Shown in pieces: positions 37,147-46,354 of a stretch of DNA of 64,000 nt; position 1 is the stretch's first letter; each line of letters opens with the position of its first letter. The translations under genes were made by a program, and so were the position numbers. The notes beneath the pieces were generated by a model that worked only from the letters and a program-made list of their open reading frames with translations, made no database searches and was not told where the DNA came from. This DNA is from Coriobacteriia bacterium (GTDB lineage Bacteria; Actinomycetota; Coriobacteriia; Coriobacteriales; QAMH01), in NCBI GenBank assembly GCA_003149935.1, contig QAMH01000006.1, positions 358,003 through 422,002 on the forward strand, given 5' to 3'.

Positions 37147-39194
37147 GCGTCCTCCCCCATCTGCTTGAGCTCGAGCTCGATGGTGGCGGACAGCTCGAGC
37201 CATTCGGCCTCGTTGGCCGTCATGCGTGCCTTGAGTTCACTATATTCGGTCATTGCCGCCTCAAAGCGCTCCTGGTCTGCGTAGAGGGCCTCATCGGCCA
37301 TGAGCGTGACGAGCTCCTCATGGCGTGCGTCATCTATTTCCATTTGCTTCTCGAGCTCGGCAACGCGCCTGCGCTCGTCCTTGAGCTTGCGGTACACGCG
37401 ATTGCGTGCCTCGGCTTCGGCACGTTTCTGCTCTTTGGTCTTGGGAGCGGAGCCCTTGGAGCTCACCGCAACCGTGCGGCGCGGCTTCTGATGTTCACGT
37501 GGCTCGGGCTTGGCATCCATGGTCTTGTCGCGTGCCGACAGCTTGAGATTGCCCGTCTGCTCGGACGCATCGACAGCGTTGCCGTAAGCGTCAACTTGTC
37601 CCGACTTGTAAAGGAAGTAATCGTAATCGCCAGGGTAGTCGGTCACCACACCGCCATCGATATAGATGATGCGATTGGCGAAGGAACGAATGAGATGCCG
37701 GTCATGGCTGATGAGAACGATGGTTCCATCGAAGCTCTGCAAAGCCTGCTCGAGTATGTCGACGCTCGAGATGTCCAGGTGGTTGGTGGGCTCGTCGAGG
37801 CAAAGCAAGGGTGCAGGGGAAACGAGCATCTTGGCAAGTGCGAGACGTGCCTTCTCGCCACCAGAGAGCACGCTCACCTTCTTATCGACGTCATCGCCTT
37901 TGAAGAGGAAGGCGCCGAGCAACGAGCGCACCTGCGTCTGCGTCCATCCCGGTGCCGCATGATCGAGCTCGGCGAAGACGGTGTTGCGCAGATTAAGCTC
38001 CTCGAGCTGATGCTGGGCAAAGTACGAGAGCTCGACGTGAGCTCCATAGGTGATTGAGCCGGCATCATGGCCAAGTTCACCGGCAATCATCTTGAGCAGC
38101 GTCGACTTGCCCGATCCATTGGGACCCACGAGCGCAATCTTTTCGCCGCGCCAAATATCAAGGTCGAGATTCTCGTAGACATGTTTCTCGCCGAAGGACT
38201 TCGAGACCCCCTCGATATGCACGACGTTATCACCGGTACGCGCCGGCTGCGGAAAGACGAATCGCACCTTTTTCTTTTCCTCGGGAATCTCGATTCGCTC
38301 GATGCGCTCGAGTTTCTTGACGCGGTCTTGCACTTGCTTGGCCTTCGTCGCCTTATATCGAAACTTCTCGACGAAAGCCTCCATGTGCGCAATTTCCTTG
38401 TCCTGCGCTTCCTTCATGGCAAGCAGACGGGCACGCGCCTCGTCACGCTGGACGAGGTAGGCATCGTAATTGCCCGTGTAGATGCTGACCTTACCGTTGG
38501 AAATATCAGCCACGTGGTCGACCATGCCATTCATGAAGGCACGGTCATGACTTACGACGAGCACGGCGCCACGATAGGTCTTGAGGAAGTTCTCGAGCCA
38601 GCGCACGCTCTCGAGGTCGAGGTGATTGGTGGGCTCGTCGAGCAGCAGGATCTCCGGGGCACGCAAGAGGAGCTTGGAAAGTGCGATGCGCATCTGCCAG
38701 CCGCCGGAGAACTCGTCGGTCGAGCGCTCCATGTCCTCTTCGTGAAAGCCCAGGCCAAAGAGTACGCGTCGCGCCTGGGACTCGATGTTGTAACCGTCCT
38801 TGGCCTCGAATCGCGTACGCAGGCGACCGTACTCCGCGAGAAGGTCATCGGCGCGGGATTCATCTGCGCTTTCCATCTCGCGCTCGAGAGCCTCAAGGCG
38901 CTTCCCGAGCTCTGCGACATCGGCGACGCTCGTCATGACTTCCTCGAGGACGCTGCGTCCCTCCATCTCGATGGATTCCTGCTCGAGGTATCCCGGATGG
39001 GCATCGCGTGCGAAGACGACCTGACCGGAGTCGGCGGACTCAAGCCCGGCAATGATGTTCATGAGCGTCGTCTTGCCTGCCCCGTTGGGGCCGACAAGGG
39101 CATACCGGTCACGCTCGTTGATGCGAAACGAGACATTCGAGAAGAGAACGCGTGTACCAAATGACTTGGTGACCTTGTCGACATTGAGAATCAT
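37143..39194 (-). CDS. ABC-F family ribosome-associated ATPase
   Basis: Cytosolic tandem ATPase with no membrane domain. ABC-F proteins act at the ribosomal E site and some give antibiotic resistance. The 683-residue protein has two ABC domains: GPNGAGKTT near 35, FSGGW and LLLDEPTNHLD near 190; then GPNGSGKST near 352, LSGGEKARL and LCLDEPTNHLD near 460. A charged linker separates them, and a C-terminal coiled coil runs from about 590 to 680. Length and tail suggest an Uup/EttA-like housekeeping type; resistance cannot be deduced. A TAGAAT box is eight bases before the ATG. Confidence 0.9.
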   Translation of the reverse strand: MILNVDKVTKSFGTRVLFSNVSFRINERDRYALVGPNGAGKTTLMNIIAGLESADSGQVVFARDAHPGYLEQESIEMEGRSVLEEVMTSVADVAELGKRLEALEREMESADESRADDLLAEYGRLRTRFEAKDGYNIESQARRVLFGLGFHEEDMERSTDEFSGGWQMRIALSKLLLRAPEILLLDEPTNHLDLESVRWLENFLKTYRGAVLVVSHDRAFMNGMVDHVADISNGKVSIYTGNYDAYLVQRDEARARLLAMKEAQDKEIAHMEAFVEKFRYKATKAKQVQDRVKKLERIERIEIPEEKKKVRFVFPQPARTGDNVVHIEGVSKSFGEKHVYENLDLDIWRGEKIALVGPNGSGKSTLLKMIAGELGHDAGSITYGAHVELSYFAQHQLEELNLRNTVFAELDHAAPGWTQTQVRSLLGAFLFKGDDVDKKVSVLSGGEKARLALAKMLVSPAPLLCLDEPTNHLDISSVDILEQALQSFDGTIVLISHDRHLIRSFANRIIYIDGGVVTDYPGDYDYFLYKSGQVDAYGNAVDASEQTGNLKLSARDKTMDAKPEPREHQKPRRTVAVSSKGSAPKTKEQKRAEAEARNRVYRKLKDERRRVAELEKQMEIDDARHEELVTLMADEALYADQERFEAAMTEYSELKARMTANEAEWLELSATIELELKQMGEDA

Positions 39195-39202
39195 GGTGGT
39201 CT

Positions 39203-39208
39203 ATTCTA
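39203..39208 (-). promoter_or_regulatory. TAGAAT -10-like box close to the ABC-F start
   Basis: TAGAAT on the minus strand is followed by eight bases and the ATG, with no Shine-Dalgarno between. A leaderless ABC-F mRNA would fit. It lies just after the tRNA terminator. Confidence 0.35.
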
Positions 39209-39227
39209 CGCGAGTTCTGGCAATAAC

Positions 39228-39256
39228 AAAGCCAGGCGAAAGAAGTGCCTGGCTTT
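39228..39256 (-). terminator. Rho-independent terminator after the tRNA pair
   Basis: AAAGCCAGGC (39228-39237) pairs perfectly with GCCTGGCTTT (39247-39256), nine-base loop, followed on the minus strand by TTTGTTATT. It ends the tRNA-Asn/tRNA-Val transcript ten bases after the tRNA-Val CCA. Confidence 0.8.
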
Positions 39257-39265
39257 TGGCTTTCA

Positions 39266-39340
39266 TGGTGGGCGTAACAGGGTTCGAACCTGTGGCCCCT
39301 TCCGTGTGAAGGAAGTGCGCTCCCGCTGCGCTATACGCCC
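39266..39340 (-). tRNA. tRNA-Val (anticodon CAC)
   Basis: The minus strand folds into a cloverleaf: acceptor GGGCGTA pairs with TACGCCC, anticodon stem CTTCC/GGAAG with loop TTCACAC giving anticodon CAC, T-loop GGTTCGAACC, and an encoded CCA at 39266-39268. It reads GUG codons. It is 39 bases downstream of tRNA-Asn on the same transcript. Confidence 0.95.
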
Positions 39341-39379
39341 CTATGAGCAGGGCCGCGATAAGGCGGCCCTGGAAAATGC

Positions 39380-39454
39380 TGGCTCCCCGGGTAGGATTCG
39401 AACCTACAACAACTCGGTTAACAGCCGAGGGCTCTGCCGTTGAGCTACCGAGGA
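39380..39454 (-). tRNA. tRNA-Asn (anticodon GTT)
   Basis: Cloverleaf on the minus strand: acceptor TCCTCGG/CCGGGGA (one G-U pair), anticodon stem CTCGG/CCGAG with loop CTGTTAA giving GTT, T-arm GTAGGTTCGAATCCTAC, discriminator G and encoded CCA at 39380-39382. It is the first gene of the tRNA pair, after a strong promoter. Confidence 0.95.
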
Positions 39455-39479
39455 ATACCGCGCACATGCGCAAGTCGAG

Positions 39480-39507
39480 ATTATAGACGAAACGTGACGG
39501 TACGCAA
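39480..39507 (-). promoter_or_regulatory. tRNA promoter
   Basis: On the minus strand TTGCGT (39502-39507), a 16-base spacer and a perfect TATAAT (39480-39485) lie 25 bases before the 5' end of tRNA-Asn. This is the only consensus -10 seen in the window. Confidence 0.7.
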
Positions 39508-39554
39508 GAAGAAAGTTGGCAAACGCGTCAAATGCAGTCTGATATGCGCTTCAT

Positions 39555-40172
39555 CTATCGCAAATACGGATTGAGCCTACGCTCGGCGCCCATGGTCGAT
39601 GCACCCTCATGCCCTGGATACACGATGACCTCATCGGGGATGTCCACGAACTTGGTCGAAAGCGTCTCGACCATCTGCTCCATGGAGCCATGCTCGAAAT
39701 CCGTGCGTCCGAAACGACCGCCCGAAAACAGCGTATCGCCAGAGAAGAGAACGCCGTCTCCCGCACAGTACAGGCAAATGGAACCTTCGGAATGCCCCGG
39801 CGTCTCGATGACCGTGAAGACCTTGGAGCCGACCGTGAGCTCATCGCCTTCGTGCAAGTGCCGGTTGACATGCGGTGCCCCATAGCCGCGATCAAGATCG
39901 TGGCCGTTCTGATTGGCAACGCCATCGACAAGCACCGCATCCGCCGCTGACATGGCAACGGGAGCCCCGCTAATGTGGGCAAGGCCCGAGAGAGCACCGA
40001 TGTGATCCCAGTGGGCATGCGTAACGACAATCTCCTTGACAGGGCGTGCATGGATATCCGCGTTGATGATCGTGAGATCGTCACCCGGATCGATGACGAG
40101 AAGCTCCCCATCGTCCTCGATGATGTAGCAGTTGGTCTGGATGGGACCGACCTTGCATGTCTCGATGTTCAT
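39555..40172 (-). CDS. Metallo-beta-lactamase-fold hydrolase (glyoxalase II-like)
   Basis: A 205-residue single-domain MBL hydrolase with THAHWDHIG (metal ligands) near 60-68, TPGHSEGS near 130, SGDTLF near 150 and YPGHEG near 190. Closest to the YcbL/glyoxalase II-like group; the substrate is unknown. The ATG at 40172 has AGGGAG four to five bases upstream and overlaps the rel end by eight no further than the stop region; the 61-residue upstream extension reads through rel in another frame and is rejected. Confidence 0.85.
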   Translation of the reverse strand: MNIETCKVGPIQTNCYIIEDDGELLVIDPGDDLTIINADIHARPVKEIVVTHAHWDHIGALSGLAHISGAPVAMSAADAVLVDGVANQNGHDLDRGYGAPHVNRHLHEGDELTVGSKVFTVIETPGHSEGSICLYCAGDGVLFSGDTLFSGGRFGRTDFEHGSMEQMVETLSTKFVDIPDEVIVYPGHEGASTMGAERRLNPYLR

Positions 40173-40180
40173 GACACTCC

Positions 40181-42478
40181 CTATGCGTTTTTGGGTACGG
40201 TGTCCTTCTGCTTGCCCGGCAGCACGCGAGACGCACCGAAGACACCGTCGATTTTCTTGGTATCGGACAAAATACGATTGACGATGGCGAGATCGGAGAC
40301 TTCGAACACGAAGCGCATCTCGACAATATCGTCTTTGTGCGTCGTCGTCGTGCATGACACGATATTGACACCGGAATCAGCGAGGAACATGACGATGTCT
40401 TGCAGCAGACGCAGCCTGTCGATGGCCTCGATGTAGATCTCGACCTGATAGACGGCCTCGGTCTCACCCTCCCAGGCGACCTCGATGATACGCTCGGGAT
40501 TGCGACGCAGATCGTCCGCGTTAGGGCAATCGGAGCGATGCACAGAGACACCGCGTCCGCGCGTGATGAAGCCAATGATGTCATCACCGGGAAGCGGATT
40601 GCAGCAATGCGAAAGGCGCACATATACGTCATCGAGTCCCTTGACGATGACGCCCGTCTTGTTGTGCGTGGACTTCTTGCCTTTGCGCTTGCCCTCGCCG
40701 CGTGGCGTCACCTCGGGAAGGACGATGTGCTCCGTTGCCGGCTCTGCCGCTGCGATGCTCCCGGCACCCGCTGCCTTGTTGATGATGCGCACCGCCCGGT
40801 GCATGACCTGCTTGGGCGAGAGATTGCCTGCACCAACCGCGACGTACATCTCGTCGGCGTTCTTGAAGTTGAGCGCCTCGGCGACCTCGGCGAAAGCCGG
40901 CGTCATCTTAGCGCTCGAAAGCGTGACGCCGTTCTTGCGTGCCTCGCGCACGATGTAGTCGCGTCCACGCTCAAGATCGTCGTTGCGCGTGATCTTGGCG
41001 AAGTACGCCCTGATCTTGGAGCGTGCACGTGGCGTGTTGACAATGGACAGCCAGTCGCGTGAAGGCGAGGCGTTCTTGTGCGTGAGGATCTCGACGCGGT
41101 CACCCATCTGCAGGGTATACGTGAGCGGAACGATCGAACCGTTGACCTTCGCGCCGACGCAGTGGTTTCCGACTTCCGTATGAATGGCGTAGGCGAAGTC
41201 GAGCGGTGTGGAGCGCGCACGCAGGCTGATGACCTCACCCTTGGGAGTGAAGCAGAAAACCTCGCTCTCGAAGAGGTCTACCTTGAGCGACTCCATGAAC
41301 TCCTGCGGATCGCTTGTCTCCTGCTGCCAATCGAGCATCTCGCGCAACCAGGTGAGCTTCTCGTCGAAGCTGCGCGCCGCACGGTCCTTCGTGGCGCCTT
41401 CCTTGTAGCGCCAGTGCGCCGCGACACCATACTCGTTCATGCGGTGCATTTCCTCGGTGCGAATCTGAATCTCGAGGGGACGCGCCGCCGGGCCAATGAC
41501 CGTCGTGTGCAGCGATTGGTACATGTTGAACTTGGGCATCGCGATGTAATCCTTGAAGCGCCCCGGGATGGGATGCCACAGGTTGTGAACGGCGCCCAGA
41601 CTCGAATAGCACTCGGGGATGGAGTCGACGATAATGCGCAGGCCGATGAGGTCGTAAATCTCCGAAAAGCCCTTTTCCTTCTTCTTCATCTTCTGGTAGA
41701 TGGAGTACAAGTGCTTGGGACGGCCGTATATCTTCGCGTCCGCGAGGCCCACGCGGTCGAGCTCCTCGCGCAGTGCCTCCATGGCCTGGGCAAGGTATTT
41801 CTCACGTGCCTCACGCGTCTCGTTGACCATCTTCTGAACCTGCTGATATTTGGCAGGCTCGAGGTAGAAGAACGAAAGGTCCTCGAGCTCCCATTTGATC
41901 GAGCCCATGCCGAGACGATTGGCGAGCGGCGCGTATATCTCCATGGTCTCGCGCGCCTTGAAGAGGCGGCGATCCTCGCGCAACGCCATGAGCGTGCGCA
42001 TGTTATGAAGCCTGTCGGCGAGCTTGATGACGATGACGCGAATGTCGTTGCTCATCGCCATGAGCATCTTGCGCAGGTTATTGACCTGTGCATGGCTGAG
42101 GGACTCGATCTCGAGGCTGTTGATCTTGGTGACGCCGTCCACGAGTTCTGCGACCGTATCACCGAACTTCTTGCGTATGTCGTCAAGCGTGTACTCGGTA
42201 TCCTCGACCGTGTCATGCAAGACCGCGGCGCGCAAGGTGTCGCTGTCCATGCGCAAATCGGAGAGGATGATGGCAACCTCGACCGGATGCATGATGAAAG
42301 GCTCGCCGGATTTGCGGAACTGGCCCTCGTGAGCATCCTTGGCAAAGAGGTATGCTTCCTCGATTGCCTCGCAATCCTCATCGGACAGGTATACGGAGGC
42401 ATTTTCGATGAGCACATCGATGCGATCGGTTGCCTGCTCATCTTGCGCCTCTGTCGCTATGTTCTTCTGGTCGCTCAC
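40181..42478 (-). CDS. rel: Bifunctional (p)ppGpp synthetase/hydrolase Rel
   Basis: Makes and degrades the alarmone (p)ppGpp in the stringent response. The 765-residue protein has an intact HD hydrolase domain (AAVLHDTVEDT near 87), a synthetase domain (RPKHLYSIYQKMKKK near 255 and EIQIRTEEMHRMNEYGVAAHWRYK), TGS (about 400-460), a zinc-finger/helical region (SHCCNPLPGDDI near 640) and a C-terminal ACT domain. The GTG at 42478 is chosen because GAGGAGGTGATC, an almost complete anti-Shine-Dalgarno complement, lies just before it; the GTG at 42487 is inside that site. Confidence 0.96.
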   Translation of the reverse strand: MSDQKNIATEAQDEQATDRIDVLIENASVYLSDEDCEAIEEAYLFAKDAHEGQFRKSGEPFIMHPVEVAIILSDLRMDSDTLRAAVLHDTVEDTEYTLDDIRKKFGDTVAELVDGVTKINSLEIESLSHAQVNNLRKMLMAMSNDIRVIVIKLADRLHNMRTLMALREDRRLFKARETMEIYAPLANRLGMGSIKWELEDLSFFYLEPAKYQQVQKMVNETREAREKYLAQAMEALREELDRVGLADAKIYGRPKHLYSIYQKMKKKEKGFSEIYDLIGLRIIVDSIPECYSSLGAVHNLWHPIPGRFKDYIAMPKFNMYQSLHTTVIGPAARPLEIQIRTEEMHRMNEYGVAAHWRYKEGATKDRAARSFDEKLTWLREMLDWQQETSDPQEFMESLKVDLFESEVFCFTPKGEVISLRARSTPLDFAYAIHTEVGNHCVGAKVNGSIVPLTYTLQMGDRVEILTHKNASPSRDWLSIVNTPRARSKIRAYFAKITRNDDLERGRDYIVREARKNGVTLSSAKMTPAFAEVAEALNFKNADEMYVAVGAGNLSPKQVMHRAVRIINKAAGAGSIAAAEPATEHIVLPEVTPRGEGKRKGKKSTHNKTGVIVKGLDDVYVRLSHCCNPLPGDDIIGFITRGRGVSVHRSDCPNADDLRRNPERIIEVAWEGETEAVYQVEIYIEAIDRLRLLQDIVMFLADSGVNIVSCTTTTHKDDIVEMRFVFEVSDLAIVNRILSDTKKIDGVFGASRVLPGKQKDTVPKNA

Positions 42479-42499
42479 GTGGATCACCTCCTCTATATC

Positions 42500-45400
42500 T
42501 TATGCGCCTTTGAGCTCATTGTCGGGCAGAATGGGGCGATTGAACCTCTCGAGCAGCTCCTGCGCATCGGATTTGAGCGCCCAGCTCTTGAATGCCTTGA
42601 AAGTGTCGAGCTCCTCGAGGCCCTCACGATAGCGCACGGACTCCTCGAGTTCCATATGCCCCGGATTGGGAACGAGCGTGATATAGCGTGCGACGCTCGC
42701 GCCGCTCGTCTCGATGAAGCCAAGCTCGCGGAAGACGGAGATGCCGCAAGACACGCTCGACTCGTCGAGCTTGACGCGCCTGTCGAGCTTCATGGCACGC
42801 CCGGCGAGCTCGTGGTTGGTACAGGAGAAACCGGCCTCCCCCCGTTTGGCCGCTTCTTGGGAAAGCTCGCGCAAGACGCGGTAGAGAACGACGAGGGCCT
42901 CGCGTGACGGTGCGCCGGACTCGAGGATGTTCTCGTTGATGCGGGCGTCTCCGTAGCCGAAGAGCAGGTGAATCGTCGCATCGCGCCCATCGCGGCCCGC
43001 TCGCCCGGACATCTGGTTGAACTCGATGTCGTTAAATGGCAAGTGATAGAGGACGACGTGCTCGATATCGGGAATGTCGATGCCCTCGCCAAAGGCGCTC
43101 GTGGATATGATGCAGCGCAGCTCGCCGCTCCTGAAAGCATCCTCTATCGCCTTTCGGTCTGCCTTTGACAGGCCTGCATTATAGAAGCCGACGTATGGGG
43201 CGAGCGCGGGCAGGCGATGGCGCAGCATGCGCGTGAGCGAAAGTGACTGATCGCGCGAATTGACATATGCGACGCATTTCTCGCCGCTTGCGACGATGCC
43301 CGCGAGATACTGCTCGCGATTGCGGATGTCGCGCCGATCGTCAATCTTGAGATTCTCGCGCACCGTCGGATCGAGGACGAGCTCCTCGATAGAGAGCACC
43401 CGGCGTATGATTTGGGTCTCGTCCGTACCGGCAGTGGCCGTGACGGCTAGCACGAGGGGGTTGCCGAGAGCGTCGAGCGTGGTGGCAAGCCCCGCATATG
43501 CGCTGCGATTGCCCGCACGTGCGAGGGCAACGTGATGGGCCTCGTCCACGACGACGAAACCGATACGTCCGGATTGAGCGAAACGATCGGCATGGATGGC
43601 GAGGAACTCCGGTGTAGTGAGCACGCAGTTGACACGCCCTTGCGCCAGACCTGCATAGACGTCCTTGCGCACCTCCTCGGAACTCTCGCCCGTAAGCACG
43701 GACACAGCGAGCCCGAACTGCGCGAAGACCTCCTGCAGATGAAATGCCTGATCTGCCACGAGAGCACGCAAGGGATAGATGAAGATGCTCGCCTTGCCCT
43801 CGAGAAGCGCCATGCGGGCTGCATGCAAGTGGAAGATGAGAGACTTGCCGCGCCCCGTCGCCATGATGGCGAGCGTGTTGCGCCCATGGGAAAGCGCATC
43901 GAGCGCGTGGGCCTGCGCCTCATGCAGCTCATGATTGCCGATGAGCGCCGTGCGCAGGGAATCCTCGAGCTCGGAAGGGGAAAGCGTCTGCCAACGCTCA
44001 CGTGCCTCGTCAAGCGAGGGAGCGGCATCACCGGCAGGCTCCTTCAGGTCGAGGTCAATGCGCCGCACGACGATGTTCACGCCATAGCTCCTGGTGGTCA
44101 CACCCGGATCGCGCACGCCAAGAGGGCCTGGAGATCGCATATCGACATTCGCATCGAGCGGTCCGCCCGTCAGGGCGCTCACAGCCGCGTCATAGGCAAT
44201 GCCGGAATCCATGGCGGGGGCAAGCTGCTTGGCGAGATGCTTGTTGAGGTAACCGAGTTGCGTGCCGTCGAGCAAGGTCACGGCAATGGCGTTGGCATCG
44301 TACTCGTTGTGTGCATCGCGCCTGAGGGCAAGCTCGACACCTGCCTCGAGCCCAGCGAGGACATCCTGGCGGTTCTCGTAGCTCACGCCCACAACCTTGG
44401 TGTTGAAACGTGCCACCTGGGTGATGCCCGCGTAATCACCCGTCTCGCATATCTCATCTTGCGCAAGAAAGAGCTCGTCGATGCGCGCGGACATGTCCGT
44501 CTGCGAAGGCATGCGGGGGCTCAGGAGTATGTTCTTCGTCATGAGCTTGGGGTTCTTGCGACCGCGATACTCGTCAACAAGCGGCTCGAAGACGACATCG
44601 CATATCGCATTGCAATCGACGAGCTCTTGAATGTTATCTGGCCCGAAATAGATGCCGGGCACTTGTGCAATGCCGTCGCTTGCGTTGAAGCGGAAGTGAT
44701 TGGCTTGCTTGCCGACTGCGGCACGGTCTTCGAGAAAGACATCATGCAGGGCAAGCAGTGGCGTCGGGTTGCCATTGCCGCAAGGCTGCAGCAGCTCGAG
44801 TTCGCTAAATTGCTCGACCGTGCACTCCTCGACGCACGCGATGGTGTCGACATGGATGCCGGTATCGGGTGCCTCTTGCCGCATCTCGAGCACTTGGCTG
44901 CAAAGGCGCTGACGTAGCTCATCGAGCTTGTTGGCAGGAAGCGTGATACCGATGGCTGCAGCATGACCGCCGAACTTCTCAAATAGGTCAGAGCATGTGC
45001 TGGCAAGCTCGAAGAGATTGATATCGCCATAGGTGCGTCCCGAGCCGCGAGCTTGTCCGTCCTCGATCGAGAAGATGATGACGGGCTTCTTCTTGGCTCG
45101 CGCGATACGCGAGGCGACGATGCCCTTGACACCCTCGTGCCAGCCTTCACCGGCAGCCACGATGACCGCGTCATCGGAACCAGCTCCAGCGAGTTGCTCC
45201 TCGACCTGAAGGTTGAGCTCGCCTTCCGTCTGGCGGCGAAGGTCGTTGATTTGCTCGAGCTCGACCGCGATGCGCTGCGCCTGATCGAGCTCATCGCACA
45301 TGAGCAGATCGTAGGCAATCGTTGCCTCCTGCATACGGCCCGCGGCATTAAGACGCGGAATAAGCGAGAACGAAAGGCGTGTGGCGGTGAGCGCTTCTGG

Positions 45401-46219
45401 TTCGACATTGCAAGCAGCGGAAAGTGCCAGGAGACCAACACGCGTTGCGTTGCGCATACGCGCAAGACCATGGGCAACGAGCGCGCGATTCTCACCCAGA
45501 AGCGGCATGAGATCGGCTATGGTGCCGAGTGCGGCAAGGTCCGTAAGCTCGAGCCAGAGCTCGGGTTGGCCCATGCGCTCGCCCAGCAGGCAGAAGAGCT
45601 TGAGGGCAACGCCCGCCCCGGCGAGGTCGCGCGAGGGACAGCTTGGGTCGAGCTTAGGATCCGTCATGGGAACGCCGACGGGGACCGCGTCACCCGGCTC
45701 GTGATGATCGGTGATGCAGACCTCGACCCCGCGCTCGAGCAAAGTCTCGACCTCATGAGCGCAGGAGATACCGCAATCGACCGTCATGATGAGATCTGGC
45801 TCATATGCCATGCCGCGCTCGATTGCCGCATCCGAGAGCGCATAGCCCTCCTCGTAGCGATGCGGGATGAGACCTTGCGCTTGTGCACCGAGCGCACGTA
45901 GCGCACGCACCGAGATGGCCGTTGCCGTGATGCCGTCTACGTCGAAGTCGCCGAATACGAGTATGCGCTTGCCAGACTCGATGGCAGCTTGCAGACAATC
46001 CGCAACCTCCAGCATGCCGGGTATGCACGCAGGATCAACCCAATCACGCTCGAGCGAGGGAGAGAGAAACTCGCGCACGCGCTCGGGCGTATCGAAGCCG
46101 CGTGCGACGAGGACGCGCGAAACGAGCGGACCGACCGCGCACGTGGTTGCAACGTTGGCCACCGCTGCCTCGTCGATGGGCTGTGCTACCAGAGTGTTAT
46201 GTTGATCGAATCCGCTCAT
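42500..46219 (-). CDS. RecJ exonuclease - HIRAN - SF2 (RecQ-like) helicase fusion
   Basis: A 1239-residue fusion. The RecJ part (about 25-580) has GDFDVDG at 90-96, DHH at 171-173, the DHHA1 motif around SRIARAKKKPVII with GSGRT and GGHAAAIG, and an OB region. A HIRAN domain follows at about 607-683 (VVGVSYENRQDV, HNEYDANAIAV, LGYLNKHLAKQL). The helicase (about 740-1239) has Walker A TGRGKS at 788-793, DEAH at 892-895, TATAG at 927-931 and motif VI QMSGRAGRDGR at 1069-1079. Ordinary RecJ is about 570-800 residues. Predicted role: coupled unwinding and 5'-3' resection of DNA. The ATG at 46219 has no obvious Shine-Dalgarno. Confidence 0.9.
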   Translation of the reverse strand: MSGFDQHNTLVAQPIDEAAVANVATTCAVGPLVSRVLVARGFDTPERVREFLSPSLERDWVDPACIPGMLEVADCLQAAIESGKRILVFGDFDVDGITATAISVRALRALGAQAQGLIPHRYEEGYALSDAAIERGMAYEPDLIMTVDCGISCAHEVETLLERGVEVCITDHHEPGDAVPVGVPMTDPKLDPSCPSRDLAGAGVALKLFCLLGERMGQPELWLELTDLAALGTIADLMPLLGENRALVAHGLARMRNATRVGLLALSAACNVEPEALTATRLSFSLIPRLNAAGRMQEATIAYDLLMCDELDQAQRIAVELEQINDLRRQTEGELNLQVEEQLAGAGSDDAVIVAAGEGWHEGVKGIVASRIARAKKKPVIIFSIEDGQARGSGRTYGDINLFELASTCSDLFEKFGGHAAAIGITLPANKLDELRQRLCSQVLEMRQEAPDTGIHVDTIACVEECTVEQFSELELLQPCGNGNPTPLLALHDVFLEDRAAVGKQANHFRFNASDGIAQVPGIYFGPDNIQELVDCNAICDVVFEPLVDEYRGRKNPKLMTKNILLSPRMPSQTDMSARIDELFLAQDEICETGDYAGITQVARFNTKVVGVSYENRQDVLAGLEAGVELALRRDAHNEYDANAIAVTLLDGTQLGYLNKHLAKQLAPAMDSGIAYDAAVSALTGGPLDANVDMRSPGPLGVRDPGVTTRSYGVNIVVRRIDLDLKEPAGDAAPSLDEARERWQTLSPSELEDSLRTALIGNHELHEAQAHALDALSHGRNTLAIMATGRGKSLIFHLHAARMALLEGKASIFIYPLRALVADQAFHLQEVFAQFGLAVSVLTGESSEEVRKDVYAGLAQGRVNCVLTTPEFLAIHADRFAQSGRIGFVVVDEAHHVALARAGNRSAYAGLATTLDALGNPLVLAVTATAGTDETQIIRRVLSIEELVLDPTVRENLKIDDRRDIRNREQYLAGIVASGEKCVAYVNSRDQSLSLTRMLRHRLPALAPYVGFYNAGLSKADRKAIEDAFRSGELRCIISTSAFGEGIDIPDIEHVVLYHLPFNDIEFNQMSGRAGRDGRDATIHLLFGYGDARINENILESGAPSREALVVLYRVLRELSQEAAKRGEAGFSCTNHELAGRAMKLDRRVKLDESSVSCGISVFRELGFIETSGASVARYITLVPNPGHMELEESVRYREGLEELDTFKAFKSWALKSDAQELLERFNRPILPDNELKGA

Positions 46220-46283
46220 GCTGAGATTCTCGCACGGGGTTGAGACATGGTTTTTCCTCCCGGCATCTTCCCTGATCAAATGT

Positions 46284-46315
46284 AAAAGGGCGAGCCGCAC
46301 ATGACGGCCCGCCCT
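46284..46315 (-). terminator. Terminator after secDF
   Basis: On the minus strand AGGGCGGGCCG and CGGCTCGCCCT form an 11-bp stem with one G-U pair and a seven-base loop, followed by TTTT. It lies 40 bases after the secF stop and before the RecJ fusion gene, so secDF and the fusion are probably separate transcripts. Confidence 0.8.
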
Positions 46316-46354
46316 GGTAGTTCATGCACCGAAAAGACGAGTGGTCACGACCCG

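Noticed and set aside
41078..42907. A 609-codon plus-strand frame opposite rel and the RecJ fusion
   Set aside because: Shadow of rel codon structure; crosses the rel start region.
43532..44917. A 461-codon plus-strand frame inside the RecJ-helicase gene
   Set aside because: Antisense to intact HIRAN and helicase motifs; composition is typical of shadow frames.
42500..46219. The RecJ-helicase fusion being a sequencing error that joined two genes
   Set aside because: The frame runs continuously through a full HIRAN domain and linkers, with no internal start having a Shine-Dalgarno in the junction that I could find; both enzymes are complete.
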